NCBI RefSeq assembly: GCF_016031625.1 | Contig: NZ_JACCHP010000002.1 | Location: 124,001 to 188,000, forward strand | Reading direction: 5' to 3' | DNA from: Bradyrhizobium agreste | GTDB taxonomy: Bacteria; Pseudomonadota; Alphaproteobacteria; Rhizobiales; Xanthobacteraceae | DNA length: 64,000 nucleotides | In this document: positions 34,663 through 44,452 of the stretch, one piece after another | How positions within the stretch are numbered: position 1 is the first letter of the stretch | Layout: every line of letters starts with the position of its first letter | The notes under the pieces: model-generated | Databases searched by the model: none | Seen by the model: only the letters and a program-made list of their open reading frames with translations | Told to the model about the DNA's origin: nothing | Made by a program: the position numbers and the translations under genes

Positions 34663-36186
34663 ATGCGACACCCTGACCAGGACGCCCTGCTTGATCTCGA
34701 TCCAAACGCCGGTCCAGGCCCGGCCGCGCTCGAGCTTCAGGACGATCTGGAAGGCGATACGCTGCGCGAGGAATGCGGCGTCTTCGGCATCTACGGCCAC
34801 CCTGATGCGGCCGCCATCACCGCGCTCGGCCTTCACGCCCTCCAGCACCGCGGCCAGGAGGCCGCCGGCATCGTCTCCTACGACGGCAGCCGCTTCCACT
34901 CCGAACGCCGCCTCGGCCTGGTCGGCGACACCTTCTCCCGCCGCGAGGTGATCGACCGGCTGCCCGGCAGTGTCGCGGTCGGCCATGTCCGCTACGCCAC
35001 GACCGGCGCCACCATCCTGCGCAACGTGCAGCCGCTGTTCGCCGAGCTCAATGCCGGTGGCCTTGCGGTCGCCCACAACGGCAATCTCTCCAACGGCCTG
35101 ACGCTGCGCCGCGAACTCGTCAGAAGCGGCGCCATGATGCAGTCGACCTCCGACACCGAGGTGATCCTGCACTTGGTGGCGCGCTCCAGGCGCAGCCGCT
35201 TCATCGAGCGCTATATCGACGCGCTGCGCGAGATCGAGGGCGCCTATGCGCTGGTCTCGCTCACCAACAAGAAGCTGGTCGGCGCGCGCGATCCGCGCGG
35301 CATCCGGCCGCTGGTGCTCGGCGAGCTCGATGGCTGCCCGATCCTGACCTCGGAGACCTGCGCGCTGGACATCATCGGTGCGCGCTTCGTGCGCGACATC
35401 GAGCCCGGCGAGGTCATCGTGTTCGATGAGAACGGCCAGGACATCCACAAGCCGTTCCCGCCGATGGCGCCGCGCCCCTGCATCTTCGAATACATCTACT
35501 TCTCGCGTCCGGATTCCATCGTGCACGGCCGCTCGGTCTACGAGGTGCGCAAGAATTTCGGCGCGCAGCTCGCGCGCGAGAGCCACGTCCCGATCGACGT
35601 CGTCGTGCCGGTGCCGGATTCCGGCGTGCCCGCGGCGGTCGGCTATAGCCAGTATTCCGGCGTGCCGTTCGAGCTCGGCATCATCCGCAACCATTATGTC
35701 GGCCGCACCTTCATCCAGCCGACGCAGGCGATCCGCGAATCCGGCGTGCGCATGAAGCACTCGGCCAACCGTGCCGCGATCGAAGGCAAGCGCATCATCC
35801 TGATCGACGACTCCCTGGTGCGCGGCACCACCTCGAAGAAGATCGTGCGCATGATGCGCGATGCCGGCGCCAAGGAGGTGCATTTCCGCCTCGCCTCGCC
35901 CCCGATTCTCTACCCTGACTATTACGGCATCGACCTGCCCGACCGCGGCGGCCTGCTGGCTGCGACGCATTCGCTGGAGGAGATGCGCGAGCTCATCGGC
36001 GCCGACTCGCTCGCCTTCCTGTCGATCGACGGCATGTACCGCGCCATGGGCGAGCCCGGCCGCGACCCCGCCAATCCAAAGTTCGCGGATCACTGCTTCA
36101 CCGGCGTCTATCCGACCCACCTTACCGACCAGACCCAGACCGAGCCGCAGCCGCGGCAGCTGTCGCTGCTGGCGGAGGCGAGCTGA
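34663..36186 (+). CDS. purF: Amidophosphoribosyltransferase
   Basis: First enzyme of purine synthesis (PRPP + glutamine to phosphoribosylamine). An N-terminal propeptide of about 37 residues precedes the Ntn nucleophile Cys38 in LREECGVFGIYGHPDAA. The PRPP-binding motif IILIDDSLVRGTTSKKI is intact and LRNVQPLFAEL is typical. The propeptide must be removed to expose the cysteine. It follows cvpA on the same strand. Confidence 0.96.
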   Translation: MRHPDQDALLDLDPNAGPGPAALELQDDLEGDTLREECGVFGIYGHPDAAAITALGLHALQHRGQEAAGIVSYDGSRFHSERRLGLVGDTFSRREVIDRLPGSVAVGHVRYATTGATILRNVQPLFAELNAGGLAVAHNGNLSNGLTLRRELVRSGAMMQSTSDTEVILHLVARSRRSRFIERYIDALREIEGAYALVSLTNKKLVGARDPRGIRPLVLGELDGCPILTSETCALDIIGARFVRDIEPGEVIVFDENGQDIHKPFPPMAPRPCIFEYIYFSRPDSIVHGRSVYEVRKNFGAQLARESHVPIDVVVPVPDSGVPAAVGYSQYSGVPFELGIIRNHYVGRTFIQPTQAIRESGVRMKHSANRAAIEGKRIILIDDSLVRGTTSKKIVRMMRDAGAKEVHFRLASPPILYPDYYGIDLPDRGGLLAATHSLEEMRELIGADSLAFLSIDGMYRAMGEPGRDPANPKFADHCFTGVYPTHLTDQTQTEPQPRQLSLLAEAS

Positions 36187-36195
36187 GGGCGTAGC

Positions 36196-36298
36196 CGTCA
36201 TCCCGGGGCGGTCCAGAGGACCGAACCCGGGATCTCGAGATTCTCAGGTGCGCAATTGCGCACCATAGTTCGATGCTTCGCATCGCCCCGGAATGACG
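36196..36298. repeat. Intergenic inverted repeat
   Basis: About 103 bases with inverted ends (CGTCATCCCGGGGCG at the left, the complement of CGCCCCGGAATGACG at the right) and internal short hairpins (GGTGCGCAATTGCGCACC). It lies between purF and the SDR gene on the same strand. This class is common in Bradyrhizobium intergenic regions; the ends match family A in the CGTCAT/ATGACG tips. Confidence 0.7.
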
Positions 36299-36347
36299 GC
36301 GTGTGTGGGGGGCTTGTCCCGGCCGTCCACGCCTGTAAAACCCCGCC

Positions 36348-37088
36348 ATGACCAAACCCCTCACTGACCGTATCGCACTCGTCACCGGCGCCTCGCGCGG
36401 CATCGGCTATGCCACCGCAATCGCGCTGGCCAAAGCCGGCGCGCATATCGTTGCCACCGCGCGGACGCAGGGCGGGCTGGAAGAGCTCGACGACGAGATC
36501 CGGAAAATTGGTGGCAGCGCTACCCTGGTGCCGCTCAACCTCACCGATTCCGACGGCATCGCGCGTCTCGGCGCCGGCCTGCACGAGCGCTACGGCAAGC
36601 TCGACATCCTCGTCGGCAATGCCGGCGTGCTCGGCCCCTCCTCCCCGATCGGCCACATCGAGCTGAAGACCTTCAACGACGTGATGGCGGTGAACGTCTC
36701 CGCGAACTTCCAGCTGATCCGCTGCATGGAACCGCTGCTCAAGCAGTCCGATGCCGGCCGCGCCGTGTTCATCACCTCGGGTGCCGCCAACAAGGCGACC
36801 GCCTATGTCAGCCCCTACGCGGCGTCCAAGGCCGCACTGGAGACGCTGGCACGCGCCTGGGCCCAGGAAACCGCAAACACGAAGCTGCGCGTCAATCTGT
36901 TCAATCCCGGCCCGGTGCGCACCCGCATGCGCGCCACCCTGATGCCCGGCGAGGATCCGGCGACGCTCGACACGCCCGAGCAGGTCGCGGACTTCATCGT
37001 GCCGCTGTGCGCGCCCGACTGGACCGAGACCGGCAAGTTCTACGACTACAAGACCCGCACCCTGATGAGCTTCCGCGCGCCGGCCTGA
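36348..37088 (+). CDS. Short-chain dehydrogenase/reductase
   Basis: A 246-residue classical SDR: dinucleotide motif TGASRGIGYATA (residue 14 on), NAG at about residue 90, catalytic Ser and the YAASKAALE Tyr/Lys pair. Close in plan to YciK-type oxidoreductases of proteobacteria. The substrate cannot be named. It follows purF with a repeat element between them. Confidence 0.9.
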   Translation: MTKPLTDRIALVTGASRGIGYATAIALAKAGAHIVATARTQGGLEELDDEIRKIGGSATLVPLNLTDSDGIARLGAGLHERYGKLDILVGNAGVLGPSSPIGHIELKTFNDVMAVNVSANFQLIRCMEPLLKQSDAGRAVFITSGAANKATAYVSPYAASKAALETLARAWAQETANTKLRVNLFNPGPVRTRMRATLMPGEDPATLDTPEQVADFIVPLCAPDWTETGKFYDYKTRTLMSFRAPA

Positions 37089-37222
37089 TTGCCCTCGGAT
37101 GCCATGCGAGGGCACCGGTCATACCGCCGAGCTCGAAGGCGGAAATCGCATTCAGATATCCAAGCTGACATCGGACGCGCTGAAATAGCGTCTCAACGCA
37201 TTTTGTCCAAAAGTTAACCGAT

Positions 37223-37249
37223 GGATGACGCTACGACGCAGCGTCATCC
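37223..37249 (+). promoter_or_regulatory. Strong hairpin upstream of the orphan livK
   Basis: A perfect 10-base stem (GGATGACGCT against AGCGTCATCC) with a 7-base loop, 107 bases before the receptor start. There is no U-run, so it could be a leader hairpin, a protein-binding dyad or the terminator of the SDR transcript. Confidence 0.4.
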
Positions 37250-37355
37250 GGCTTTAGGTGCATTGCCGCCGGCCGTGGGACACGGTAGAGCGATCAATTG
37301 GAACAAGGCTCCCGAAGAGAGCCGTCCGCATATTTGACAATGGAGGAAGCCTATT

Positions 37356-38579
37356 ATGACGATGCCCGCACGCCGCACCGCGGCTCTTCTGGCCTGTGCC
37401 GCTTTCGGCTTTGCCTCATCCGCCTTCGCGCAGGACAAGTCCATCAAGATCGGCGTGCTCAACGACATGTCGAGCCTCTATGCCGACATCGGCGGCCCGA
37501 ACTCGGTCGCGGCGGTGAAGATGGCGGTCGAGGATTCCGGCCTCAAGGCCAAGGGCTGGACCATCGAGGTGCTCTCCGGCGATCACCAGAACAAGCCCGA
37601 CATCGGCGTCAACATCGCCCGGCAATGGATCGACGCCGACAAGGTCGATGCCATCGCCGACACGCCGAGCTCCGGCGTTGCGCTCGCGGTGAGCAACCTC
37701 GTCAAGGAAAAGAACTCGGTGCTGCTCAATTCGGGTGCGGCCACCGCCGACCTCACCGGCAAGGCCTGCACGCCCAACACCGTGTCCTTCACCTACGACA
37801 CCTACATGCTCGCCAACGGCACCGGCAAGGCGTTGACCAAGGCGGGCGGCGACAGCTGGTTCTTCCTCACCGCGGATTACGCGTTCGGCCATGCGCTGGA
37901 GCGCGACACCAGCGCCGTCGTCACCGCTACCGGCGGCAAGGTGCTCGGCGGCGTCAAGCATCCGCTGAACACGGCCGACTTCTCCTCCTTCCTGTTGCAG
38001 GCGCAGTCCTCCAAGGCCAAGATCATCGGACTTGCCAATGCAGGCGGCGACACCACCAACGCGATCAAGCAGGCCGCCGAGTTCGGCATCGTCTCCGGCG
38101 GCCAGAAGCTCGCCGCGCTCTTGCTGTTCATCAACGACGTGCATTCGCTCGGCCTGAAGACCGCCCAGGGCCTGACCTTCACCGAGTCCTTCTACTGGGA
38201 CCTCAACGACCAGACCCGCGAATGGTCGAAGCGCTTCCAGAAGGTCTCGCCCAAGGGCTCGATGCCCTCGATGACGGTTGCGGGCCTCTATGCCGAGATC
38301 CTGCATTACCTGAAGGCGATGGAAGCGCTCGGCGGCAATCCGCATGACGGCGCCAAGGTCGTCGCCAAGATGAAGGAGCTGCCGACCGACGATCCGCTGT
38401 TCGGCAAGGGCCCACTGCGACAGGACGGACGCCGCCTCATCCCCGCCTATCTGTTCGAGGTGAAGAAGCCCGAGGAGTCGAAGGGACCGTGGGACTATTA
38501 CAAGCTGGTCGCCACCATCGCGCCGGAAGATGCGGCCAAGCCGCTCAAGGACAGCGACTGCCCGCTGGTGAAGAAGTGA
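37356..38579 (+). CDS. Branched-chain amino-acid-type ABC receptor (orphan LivK)
   Basis: A 407-residue periplasmic binding protein of the LivK type. The signal peptide is residues 1-25 (TAALLACAAFGFASSAFA). The mature protein starts DKSIKIGVLNDMSSLYADIG. It is clearly paralogous to the receptor at 51819-53039: both contain KPDIG, GAAT, DYAFGHALERDT, HPLNTADFSSFLLQAQ and a similar C-terminus. No permease or ATPase genes are next to it, so it probably delivers a related ligand to a shared LivHMGF system. Confidence 0.9.
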   Translation: MTMPARRTAALLACAAFGFASSAFAQDKSIKIGVLNDMSSLYADIGGPNSVAAVKMAVEDSGLKAKGWTIEVLSGDHQNKPDIGVNIARQWIDADKVDAIADTPSSGVALAVSNLVKEKNSVLLNSGAATADLTGKACTPNTVSFTYDTYMLANGTGKALTKAGGDSWFFLTADYAFGHALERDTSAVVTATGGKVLGGVKHPLNTADFSSFLLQAQSSKAKIIGLANAGGDTTNAIKQAAEFGIVSGGQKLAALLLFINDVHSLGLKTAQGLTFTESFYWDLNDQTREWSKRFQKVSPKGSMPSMTVAGLYAEILHYLKAMEALGGNPHDGAKVVAKMKELPTDDPLFGKGPLRQDGRRLIPAYLFEVKKPEESKGPWDYYKLVATIAPEDAAKPLKDSDCPLVKK

Positions 38580-38610
38580 CCGCGTAGCGGTCGTACAAAT
38601 AGTGTTGACG

Positions 38611-38696
38611 ACGTCATGCCCGGGCTTGTCCCGGGCATCCACGTTTGGCCCAACGAGAAAGAACGTGGATGGCCGGGACAAACCCGGCCATGACGA
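38611..38696. repeat. Intergenic palindromic repeat, family A copy 2
   Basis: An 86-base element with the same plan as 14128-14209: CGTCATGC tip, hairpin GCCCGGGCTTGTCCCGGGC, ATCCACG / CGTGGAT arms, hairpin GGCCGGGACAAACCCGGCC and an ATGACGA tip. It lies between the convergent livK and MFS genes and could act as a bidirectional terminator. Confidence 0.75.
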
Positions 38697-38700
38697 ACAA

Positions 38701-39954
38701 TCAGGTATTCCTCGTCCCACCCAGCGACCGCATCGCGATCGCCACGCACACCACCATCAGCACCGCTGCGAGCAGGAACGGTGCGCCGGGCAGATGCAAG
38801 GGCGCGCTGGCGCCGATGAAATAGGAAAATGTCAGCGTGAACAGGAACGGGCCGACGAGCTGCGACACGCTCTGCACGCTCGCGGTCGCGCCCTGCAGCT
38901 GGCCCTGCTGATCGGGCGCGACGAGCCGCGTCATCAGCGCTTGCGAGGCGGCACCGGAGATGCCCCACAGCGCCAGAATGGGAATCCCGAGCCACGACAG
39001 CGGTCCGGTCGGCGCGGCGCCGAGGACCACGAAGCCGACCGCGCCACAGCAGAGGCCGAGCAGCAGCGCGTTGCGCTCGCCGAGCGCGCGCACGATCGGG
39101 CCGATCGCAAAGCCCTGCGCCACCATGGCGCAGATGCCGACCATGGCGAGCGTCAGGCCGACCGTCTTGGAGTCCCAGCCGTAACGATAGGTCGCGTAGA
39201 GCACGAAGGTCGAGGGCAGCACGACGTGGGCGACCTGCGCGATGAAGTTGACGGTCGACAACGCCGCCAGCGCCGCGTTGGAGCGCAGCAGATGCAGCGC
39301 CCCGAGCGGATTGGCGCTGCGCCAGCGGAACGGGGCGCGCTTGTCGGGCGCAAGCGATTCCGGCAGCACGAACAGTCCATAAAGCGCGTTGGCGAAGCTC
39401 AGCGCCGCCGAAGCCCAGAACGGCAGGCGCGGATCGATATCGCCGAGGAGGCCGCCGAGCGCCGGCCCTAAGATGAAGCCGGCACCGAAGGCGGCACCGA
39501 TGCGGCCGAAGACCGCCGCACGCCGTTCCGGCGGCGTGATGTCGGCGATATAGGCGAAGGCGGTTGAGATGCTCGCCGAGGTGATGCCGGAGATCACGCG
39601 GCCGATGAACAGCCACGCAAGCGACGGCGCCAGCGCCATCAAGACGTAATCGGCTGCGAGCCCGAAATTCGACAGCAGCACCACCGGCCGCCGTCCGAAG
39701 CGATCCGACAGCGCGCCAAGCACCGGCGAGAACACGAACTGCATCAAGGCCCAGGCGGTGCCGAACAGGCCGAAAATGCGCGCCGCATGTGCGGTGTCGT
39801 TGTCGACGAAGCTTTCGATCAGCTTCGGCAGGACCGGCATGATCACGCCGAGCGCGACCATGTCGAGCAGGATGGTGACGAAGATGAAGGCAACCGCGCC
39901 GCCCCTCGCCGGCGCTGCGCCCTGCACCACCGCCTCGCCGGCACCGTCGCTCAC
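38701..39954 (-). CDS. MFS drug/metabolite exporter (TetA-like)
   Basis: A 417-residue major-facilitator permease. Hydrophobic segments begin with [20 protein letters not shown]; the motif A loop is [16 protein letters not shown] after helix 2. The overall resemblance is to class A/B tetracycline-type exporters (12 helices). The start is taken as the GTG at 39954, which overlaps the der stop codon (GTGA), because no ATG precedes the first helix in frame. The substrate is unknown; resistance is not implied. Confidence 0.85.
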   Translation of the reverse strand: MSDGAGEAVVQGAAPARGGAVAFIFVTILLDMVALGVIMPVLPKLIESFVDNDTAHAARIFGLFGTAWALMQFVFSPVLGALSDRFGRRPVVLLSNFGLAADYVLMALAPSLAWLFIGRVISGITSASISTAFAYIADITPPERRAAVFGRIGAAFGAGFILGPALGGLLGDIDPRLPFWASAALSFANALYGLFVLPESLAPDKRAPFRWRSANPLGALHLLRSNAALAALSTVNFIAQVAHVVLPSTFVLYATYRYGWDSKTVGLTLAMVGICAMVAQGFAIGPIVRALGERNALLLGLCCGAVGFVVLGAAPTGPLSWLGIPILALWGISGAASQALMTRLVAPDQQGQLQGATASVQSVSQLVGPFLFTLTFSYFIGASAPLHLPGAPFLLAAVLMVVCVAIAMRSLGGTRNT

Positions 39955-41333
39955 GACGGCCGCTTGCGCTTGTGCGCGAAGGGATTGGCCTTCTCGCGCA
40001 GTGTGATTCGCACCGGCGTGCCCGGCAGCTCGAAGGTCTCGCGCATGGAATTGGTGAGATAGCGCAAGTAAGACTGCGGCACCGCGTCGGCGCGCGAGCA
40101 GAACAGCACGAAGCTCGGCGGCCGCGCCTTGGTCTGGGTGATATAGTTCAGCTTCAGCCTGCGGCCGGAGACCGCGGGCGGCGGGTTGGCCTGGATCGCC
40201 TGCTCGAACCAGCGATTGAGCGCCGACGTCGGCACCCGCCGGTTCCAGATCGCATAGGCATCCTGGATCGCCTGCATCAGGCGATCGATGCCCTCGCCCA
40301 TCAGGCCCGAGACGGCGACGATGGGCACGCCCTTGAGCTGCGGCAGCCAATGATCGGCATCGCGGCGCAGGCCAGAGATCGCGCCGCCGCCCTTGGTCTC
40401 CATCAGGTCCCATTTGTTGACGGCGAGGACGACCGCCCGTCCCTCGCGCTCGATCAGGTCGGCGATGCGCAGGTCCTGCTCCTCGAAACGGTTCTGCGAA
40501 TCCATCATCAGCACGACGACTTCGGCAAAGCGCACCGCGCGCAGTGCGTCCGCAACCGAGAGCTTTTCCAGCTTCTCCTCGATGCGCGAGCGCCGGCGCA
40601 GGCCTGCGGTGTCGAACACGCGGAATTCGCGGCCCTTCCAGTTGATCTCGACCGCGATGGAATCGCGCGTGGTGCCGGCCTCGGGGCTGGTCAGCAGGCG
40701 CTCCTCGCCGAGCAGATGGTTGATCAGCGTCGACTTGCCGGCATTGGGCCGCCCGACGATCGCGACGCGGATCGGGCGCCTCGCCGCCTCTTCCTCGGAA
40801 AGCTCCGCGTCGTCCTCGTCCTCATCCTCGTCGTCGGGCTCGGGCATGAGCGTCGCGAGCGCGTCGTAGAGCTCGCCCATGCCCTCGCCGTGCTCGGCCG
40901 AGATCTGGATGGGATCGCCGAGGCCGAGCGCGAACGCTTCCATCGCGCCGGCATCAACATGCTTGCCCTCGCTCTTGTTGGCGACCAGCAGCACCGGCTT
41001 GTTGGCCTTGCGGGCGAAATCGGCGAAGGCGCGATCGGTCGGCGTGAGGCCGATGCGGGCGTCGATGACGAAGAACAGCGCGTCAGCCTGCGCGATCGCG
41101 GTCTCGGTCTGCTCCTGCATGCGCGCGGTCAGCGAGCCCCTGGCGCCCTCGTCGAGCCCGGCGGTGTCGATGATGGTGAAGCGGAGATCGCCGAGCCTGG
41201 CCTCACCTTCGCGGCGGTCGCGGGTGACGCCCGGCAGGTCATCGACCAGCGCGAGCTTCTGCCCAACCAGGCGGTTGAACAGCGTCGACTTGCCGACATT
41301 GGGCCGGCCGATGATGGCGATCGTGAAGGACAT
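39951..41333 (-). CDS. der: Ribosome-assembly GTPase Der
   Basis: Tandem-GTPase needed for 50S maturation. Two G domains are visible, with G1 motifs [11 protein letters not shown] (residue 8 on) and [11 protein letters not shown] (about residue 195), each followed by DTAG and NK.D-type motifs. The C-terminal KH-like domain ends in FAHKRKRPS. An acidic linker lies between the two G domains. The upstream neighbours are a lipoprotein gene and a YfgM-like gene on the same strand. Confidence 0.96.
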   Translation of the reverse strand: MSFTIAIIGRPNVGKSTLFNRLVGQKLALVDDLPGVTRDRREGEARLGDLRFTIIDTAGLDEGARGSLTARMQEQTETAIAQADALFFVIDARIGLTPTDRAFADFARKANKPVLLVANKSEGKHVDAGAMEAFALGLGDPIQISAEHGEGMGELYDALATLMPEPDDEDEDEDDAELSEEEAARRPIRVAIVGRPNAGKSTLINHLLGEERLLTSPEAGTTRDSIAVEINWKGREFRVFDTAGLRRRSRIEEKLEKLSVADALRAVRFAEVVVLMMDSQNRFEEQDLRIADLIEREGRAVVLAVNKWDLMETKGGGAISGLRRDADHWLPQLKGVPIVAVSGLMGEGIDRLMQAIQDAYAIWNRRVPTSALNRWFEQAIQANPPPAVSGRRLKLNYITQTKARPPSFVLFCSRADAVPQSYLRYLTNSMRETFELPGTPVRITLREKANPFAHKRKRPS

Positions 41334-41383
41334 CGGTCATTCGTGCGCTGCCGGGGCTGCGCCTGTCAATGCAACGGAAAATA

Positions 41384-41935
41384 TCAGCGCGAGAAGCTGC
41401 CGCTCGGCAGCGGCGCCGGGAAGGCGCTTTGCGATTGCTGCTGCGGAGCCTGGGCCGGCTGGGTCGGTTGCGCCTGTTGGGCCGGCTGATCCGGCGGCGG
41501 AGCGGTGGTGCGCTTGCGGACGATCTTGTGCTTGGGCGGCGGAGCGGATGTCGCCGGTGCGGCCTCCGGCTGCGCCTCGCCGTCGACCTCGCCGGCGGGT
41601 GCTTCGGCCGGCGCGGCCGCCGTGGCGGGCTGCTTGGTATGCTTTGCCTTGGCCCCCTTCGCAGGCTTGACCGGCTCCGGCTCCGCAGGCAGCGCCGCGA
41701 CGGCAGGTGCGTTAGGGTCGGGCTGCTGCTGCGCGCCTTTGTACAGGTCCTTCGGCACGCCCTGCTCGAGTCCCGGCACGCCCTCGGGGAAGACCGGCTT
41801 GCGGTCGCCGGGCAGCTTCTTCTTGGTATCGAGGAAGTCGAGCAGGTCGCTCGGATCGAAGCTGGAGCAGCCGCCCAGGGCGCCGGTGAAGGCGATCAGG
41901 ACGGCGGCTGCGATCAAGCGTGGCGTGCGGCGCAT
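41384..41935 (-). CDS. Predicted lipoprotein with low-complexity tail
   Basis: A 183-residue protein. The signal ends in a lipobox (TGALGGCSSF, Cys about residue 23), then a short conserved-looking part (FDPSDLLDFLDTKKKLPGDR) leads into a Pro/Ala/Gln/Glu-rich tail. In E. coli the position between yfgM and der is held by bamB, but no beta-propeller repeats are visible here, so it is not a full-length BamB. It may be an envelope lipoprotein of unknown role. Confidence 0.7.
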   Translation of the reverse strand: MRRTPRLIAAAVLIAFTGALGGCSSFDPSDLLDFLDTKKKLPGDRKPVFPEGVPGLEQGVPKDLYKGAQQQPDPNAPAVAALPAEPEPVKPAKGAKAKHTKQPATAAAPAEAPAGEVDGEAQPEAAPATSAPPPKHKIVRKRTTAPPPDQPAQQAQPTQPAQAPQQQSQSAFPAPLPSGSFSR

Positions 41936-41966
41936 CTTGGTGTCTCGTTACGTCGGAGAACCGTCG

Positions 41967-42620
41967 TCAGCTTTTGGCGACGGGTGGCAACAAAGCCTGC
42001 AGCGCCTCGGCGCGCGAGCGCAGGCCGGGCGGCGTTTCGCCGTCTCCGTCAATCGCCTCGAGCCATTTGCGGGCTGCAGTCATGTCGTTGTTGCGCCAGG
42101 CCGAGAGCGCCAGCATCTCGCGGGCGCTGTGGCGGAAGGTCGATTTTGGCGCGGCGGACGCTTCCAGCCGCTGCTGGATTTCGGCGTAGCCGGCGCTGTC
42201 GAGCAGGAGGCCCGCGGCGCGGATCTTGGCCAGATCCTGCCACTCGCCGCCAATGCTGCGGTCGGCGGCAATGTCGTCATACATCTTCGCGGCGGCCTTG
42301 GGATCGCGGCTCGCTGCCTCGGCCGCAGCACGCAGCCGCGCCAGGGTGCGATAGCCGGACGGCGCCTTGGCGGCGAGCTCGGTGAAGGCCTTCTCGGCGT
42401 CCTCGTGCTTGCCCTGCTCGGACAGCTCGACGGCCTTCTCGAAGACGGCGCCAGCCTCGGCGGCCTTCTTGGCCTCGAAATATTGGTAGGCGCGCCAGCC
42501 GCCAACGGCGGCGACGATCAGCACCATCAGGGCGATGAAGTAGATCGAATACTTGTCCCACAGCTTCTTGAGCTGTTCGCGACGTACTTCCTCGTCGACT
42601 TCGTCAAATAATTCAGACAC
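41967..42620 (-). CDS. YfgM-like TPR membrane protein
   Basis: A 217-residue protein: short cytoplasmic N-terminus (MSELFDEVDEEVRREQLKKL), one transmembrane helix (IYFIALMVLIVAAVGGW), then a periplasmic tetratricopeptide-type helical domain. This is the plan of YfgM, an accessory of the Sec translocon. It lies 31 bases before the lipoprotein gene and upstream of der, matching the yfgM-bamB-der order of other proteobacteria. Confidence 0.87.
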   Translation of the reverse strand: MSELFDEVDEEVRREQLKKLWDKYSIYFIALMVLIVAAVGGWRAYQYFEAKKAAEAGAVFEKAVELSEQGKHEDAEKAFTELAAKAPSGYRTLARLRAAAEAASRDPKAAAKMYDDIAADRSIGGEWQDLAKIRAAGLLLDSAGYAEIQQRLEASAAPKSTFRHSAREMLALSAWRNNDMTAARKWLEAIDGDGETPPGLRSRAEALQALLPPVAKS

Positions 42621-42786
42621 TTATGCTAATCCCATGCCCGTCCGGGTGCGCGCGCCAAGGCGTTCGCGTCAGGAATCCCGTCCCCGTGTGGCGGCGAGGT
42701 AGCCTAACGATATGGCGGTGGCAAGGCAAAGCGAGCCCGATCAAGGCGTTAACCACCCCGCAGAAGCCCGTGAAAGGCTCGCCGGC

Positions 42787-44379
42787 TCAGGTTCCGAGGC
42801 GCTCCCGCAGCTGCCGCTTCAACACCTTGCCGTTGGCATTGCGCGGCAGCGGCTCCGATGTGATCGCCATGGTCTCGGGAACCTTGTAGTCGGACAGGCG
42901 CTCGGCGCACCAGGCGCGCAGGTCCGTATCGGTCACCGGCTGTCGCGTCACCACCACGGCATGGACGCGCTCGCCCAGCACCGGGCAGGCCTTGGCGATG
43001 ATCGCGCTCTCGACCACCGCCGGATGGCCGGCCAGCACGGATTCGACCTCGGCCGAATAGATCTTCAGGCCGCCGCGATTGATCATGTCCTTCTGCCGGT
43101 CGAACACGCGGACGAAGCCTTGCCCATCGACCGAGCCGAGATCGCCGGAGTGCCAGAAGCCGCCCGTGAAGCTTTCGGCGGTGGCCTTCGCATTATTCCA
43201 GTAGCCCTTGATGACGGAGGCGCTCTGGATCCAGAGCTCGCCGATCTCGCCGGGAGGCAGCTCGCGCCCGTCCGTCCCCATCGCGACGATGCGCGCGCCG
43301 GGACATGGCAGGCCGACGCTGTCGATGTGGGTCGCGGTCAGTTCGCCCGGCATGATGGTCGAGGGCGACGTCGTCTCGGTCGCGCCGTAGCAGTTCATCA
43401 GCTTCAGGCCGGGAATCTTCGCCTTGAGCCTCTCGATGGTGGCGACCGGCATCGGCGCGCCGCCGAAGCCGCCGATGCGCCAGCTCGACAGGTCGTAGAC
43501 GTCGAAATCGGGCTGGAGCAGGCAGAGATTGTACATCGCCGGCACCATCACCGTGTAGGTCACGCGCTCGCGCGCGGCGAGCTTGAGGTAATCGGCGGCC
43601 TTGAACTCGGGCATGATGATCAGCGCGCCGCCACAGCGGATCATGGTGGTGATGTTGGCGACGACCCCCGTGACATGGCCGAGCGGCACCGCGGCGATCG
43701 AGCGATCGACCTGCGTCAAATGCAGGCAGGACACGAACACCATCGAGGAATGCACGATGTTGCAATGGGCCAGCATCGCGCCCTTCGGCTTGCCCGTGGT
43801 ACCGGAGGTGTAGAGGATCATCGCGGTGTCCTCTTCGCTCACCTCGATCGGCGCCGATGCCGGAGCGTTTTCGGCGAGCACTGCGAAACGCGACAGGGCG
43901 GGATCGTCATCGATGGCAATGCGATGGATCACCTCGGGTACTTCCTTTGCGTCCGGCAGCCGCTCGGCGAGCGAGGCCTCGTGAATCAGGATCTTCGCGC
44001 CGCAATCGGCGAGCACATAGGCGATCTCCGGCTTCTGCTGGCGCGTACTGAGCAGCACGGTGACCAGCCCCTCATGCGCGGCGGCGAACAGCAGTAGCGG
44101 AAATTCGATGCGATTGCCGAGCAGGATGGCGACGCGATCGCCGCGCTGCAGGCCGAGCTTGCGCAAGCCCGCCGCGATCCGCGCCGCCTGCTCCAACGCT
44201 TGGCGCCAGCTCAGGCGGACGTTGCCGCAGATCAACGCTTCGCCATCGGCATTGCGGGCGCAGGCGTCCGCGATCATCGCCCACAGGCTCGATGGCCGAT
44301 CGCAAAATGCAGGCACCACCCGATCGCCGAACCGAGCTTCGAGCCGCATCGGCGGGATCTGAGATTGCGACCAGTCCAT
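42787..44379 (-). CDS. Class I acyl-CoA synthetase (AMP-binding)
   Basis: A 530-residue adenylate-forming enzyme activating a carboxylic acid to its CoA ester. The phosphate-binding loop is MILYTSGTTGKPKGAM (about residue 185), the adenine motif is NCYGATETTSP, and the C-terminal lysine region is LPRNANGKVLKRQLRE. Length and motifs fit fatty-acid or aryl-acid ligases; the substrate is not readable. It is alone, with about 165 bases to the YfgM-like gene. Confidence 0.92.
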   Translation of the reverse strand: MDWSQSQIPPMRLEARFGDRVVPAFCDRPSSLWAMIADACARNADGEALICGNVRLSWRQALEQAARIAAGLRKLGLQRGDRVAILLGNRIEFPLLLFAAAHEGLVTVLLSTRQQKPEIAYVLADCGAKILIHEASLAERLPDAKEVPEVIHRIAIDDDPALSRFAVLAENAPASAPIEVSEEDTAMILYTSGTTGKPKGAMLAHCNIVHSSMVFVSCLHLTQVDRSIAAVPLGHVTGVVANITTMIRCGGALIIMPEFKAADYLKLAARERVTYTVMVPAMYNLCLLQPDFDVYDLSSWRIGGFGGAPMPVATIERLKAKIPGLKLMNCYGATETTSPSTIMPGELTATHIDSVGLPCPGARIVAMGTDGRELPPGEIGELWIQSASVIKGYWNNAKATAESFTGGFWHSGDLGSVDGQGFVRVFDRQKDMINRGGLKIYSAEVESVLAGHPAVVESAIIAKACPVLGERVHAVVVTRQPVTDTDLRAWCAERLSDYKVPETMAITSEPLPRNANGKVLKRQLRERLGT

Positions 44380-44452
44380 CGGAATGCCCTCGGCTTGTTG
44401 CTCTTGTTATCTTCCCCGCATGGACATCCGGGTTTCGTCTTGTGCTGACCGG

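Noticed and set aside
34642..36201. Long minus-strand ORF (519 codons) opposite purF
   Set aside because: Antisense shadow of a clear amidophosphoribosyltransferase.
37308..37335. EcfG-like GGAAC...CGTC promoter before the orphan livK
   Set aside because: The spacer is 18 bases, outside the usual 16-17, and the -10 element is incomplete.
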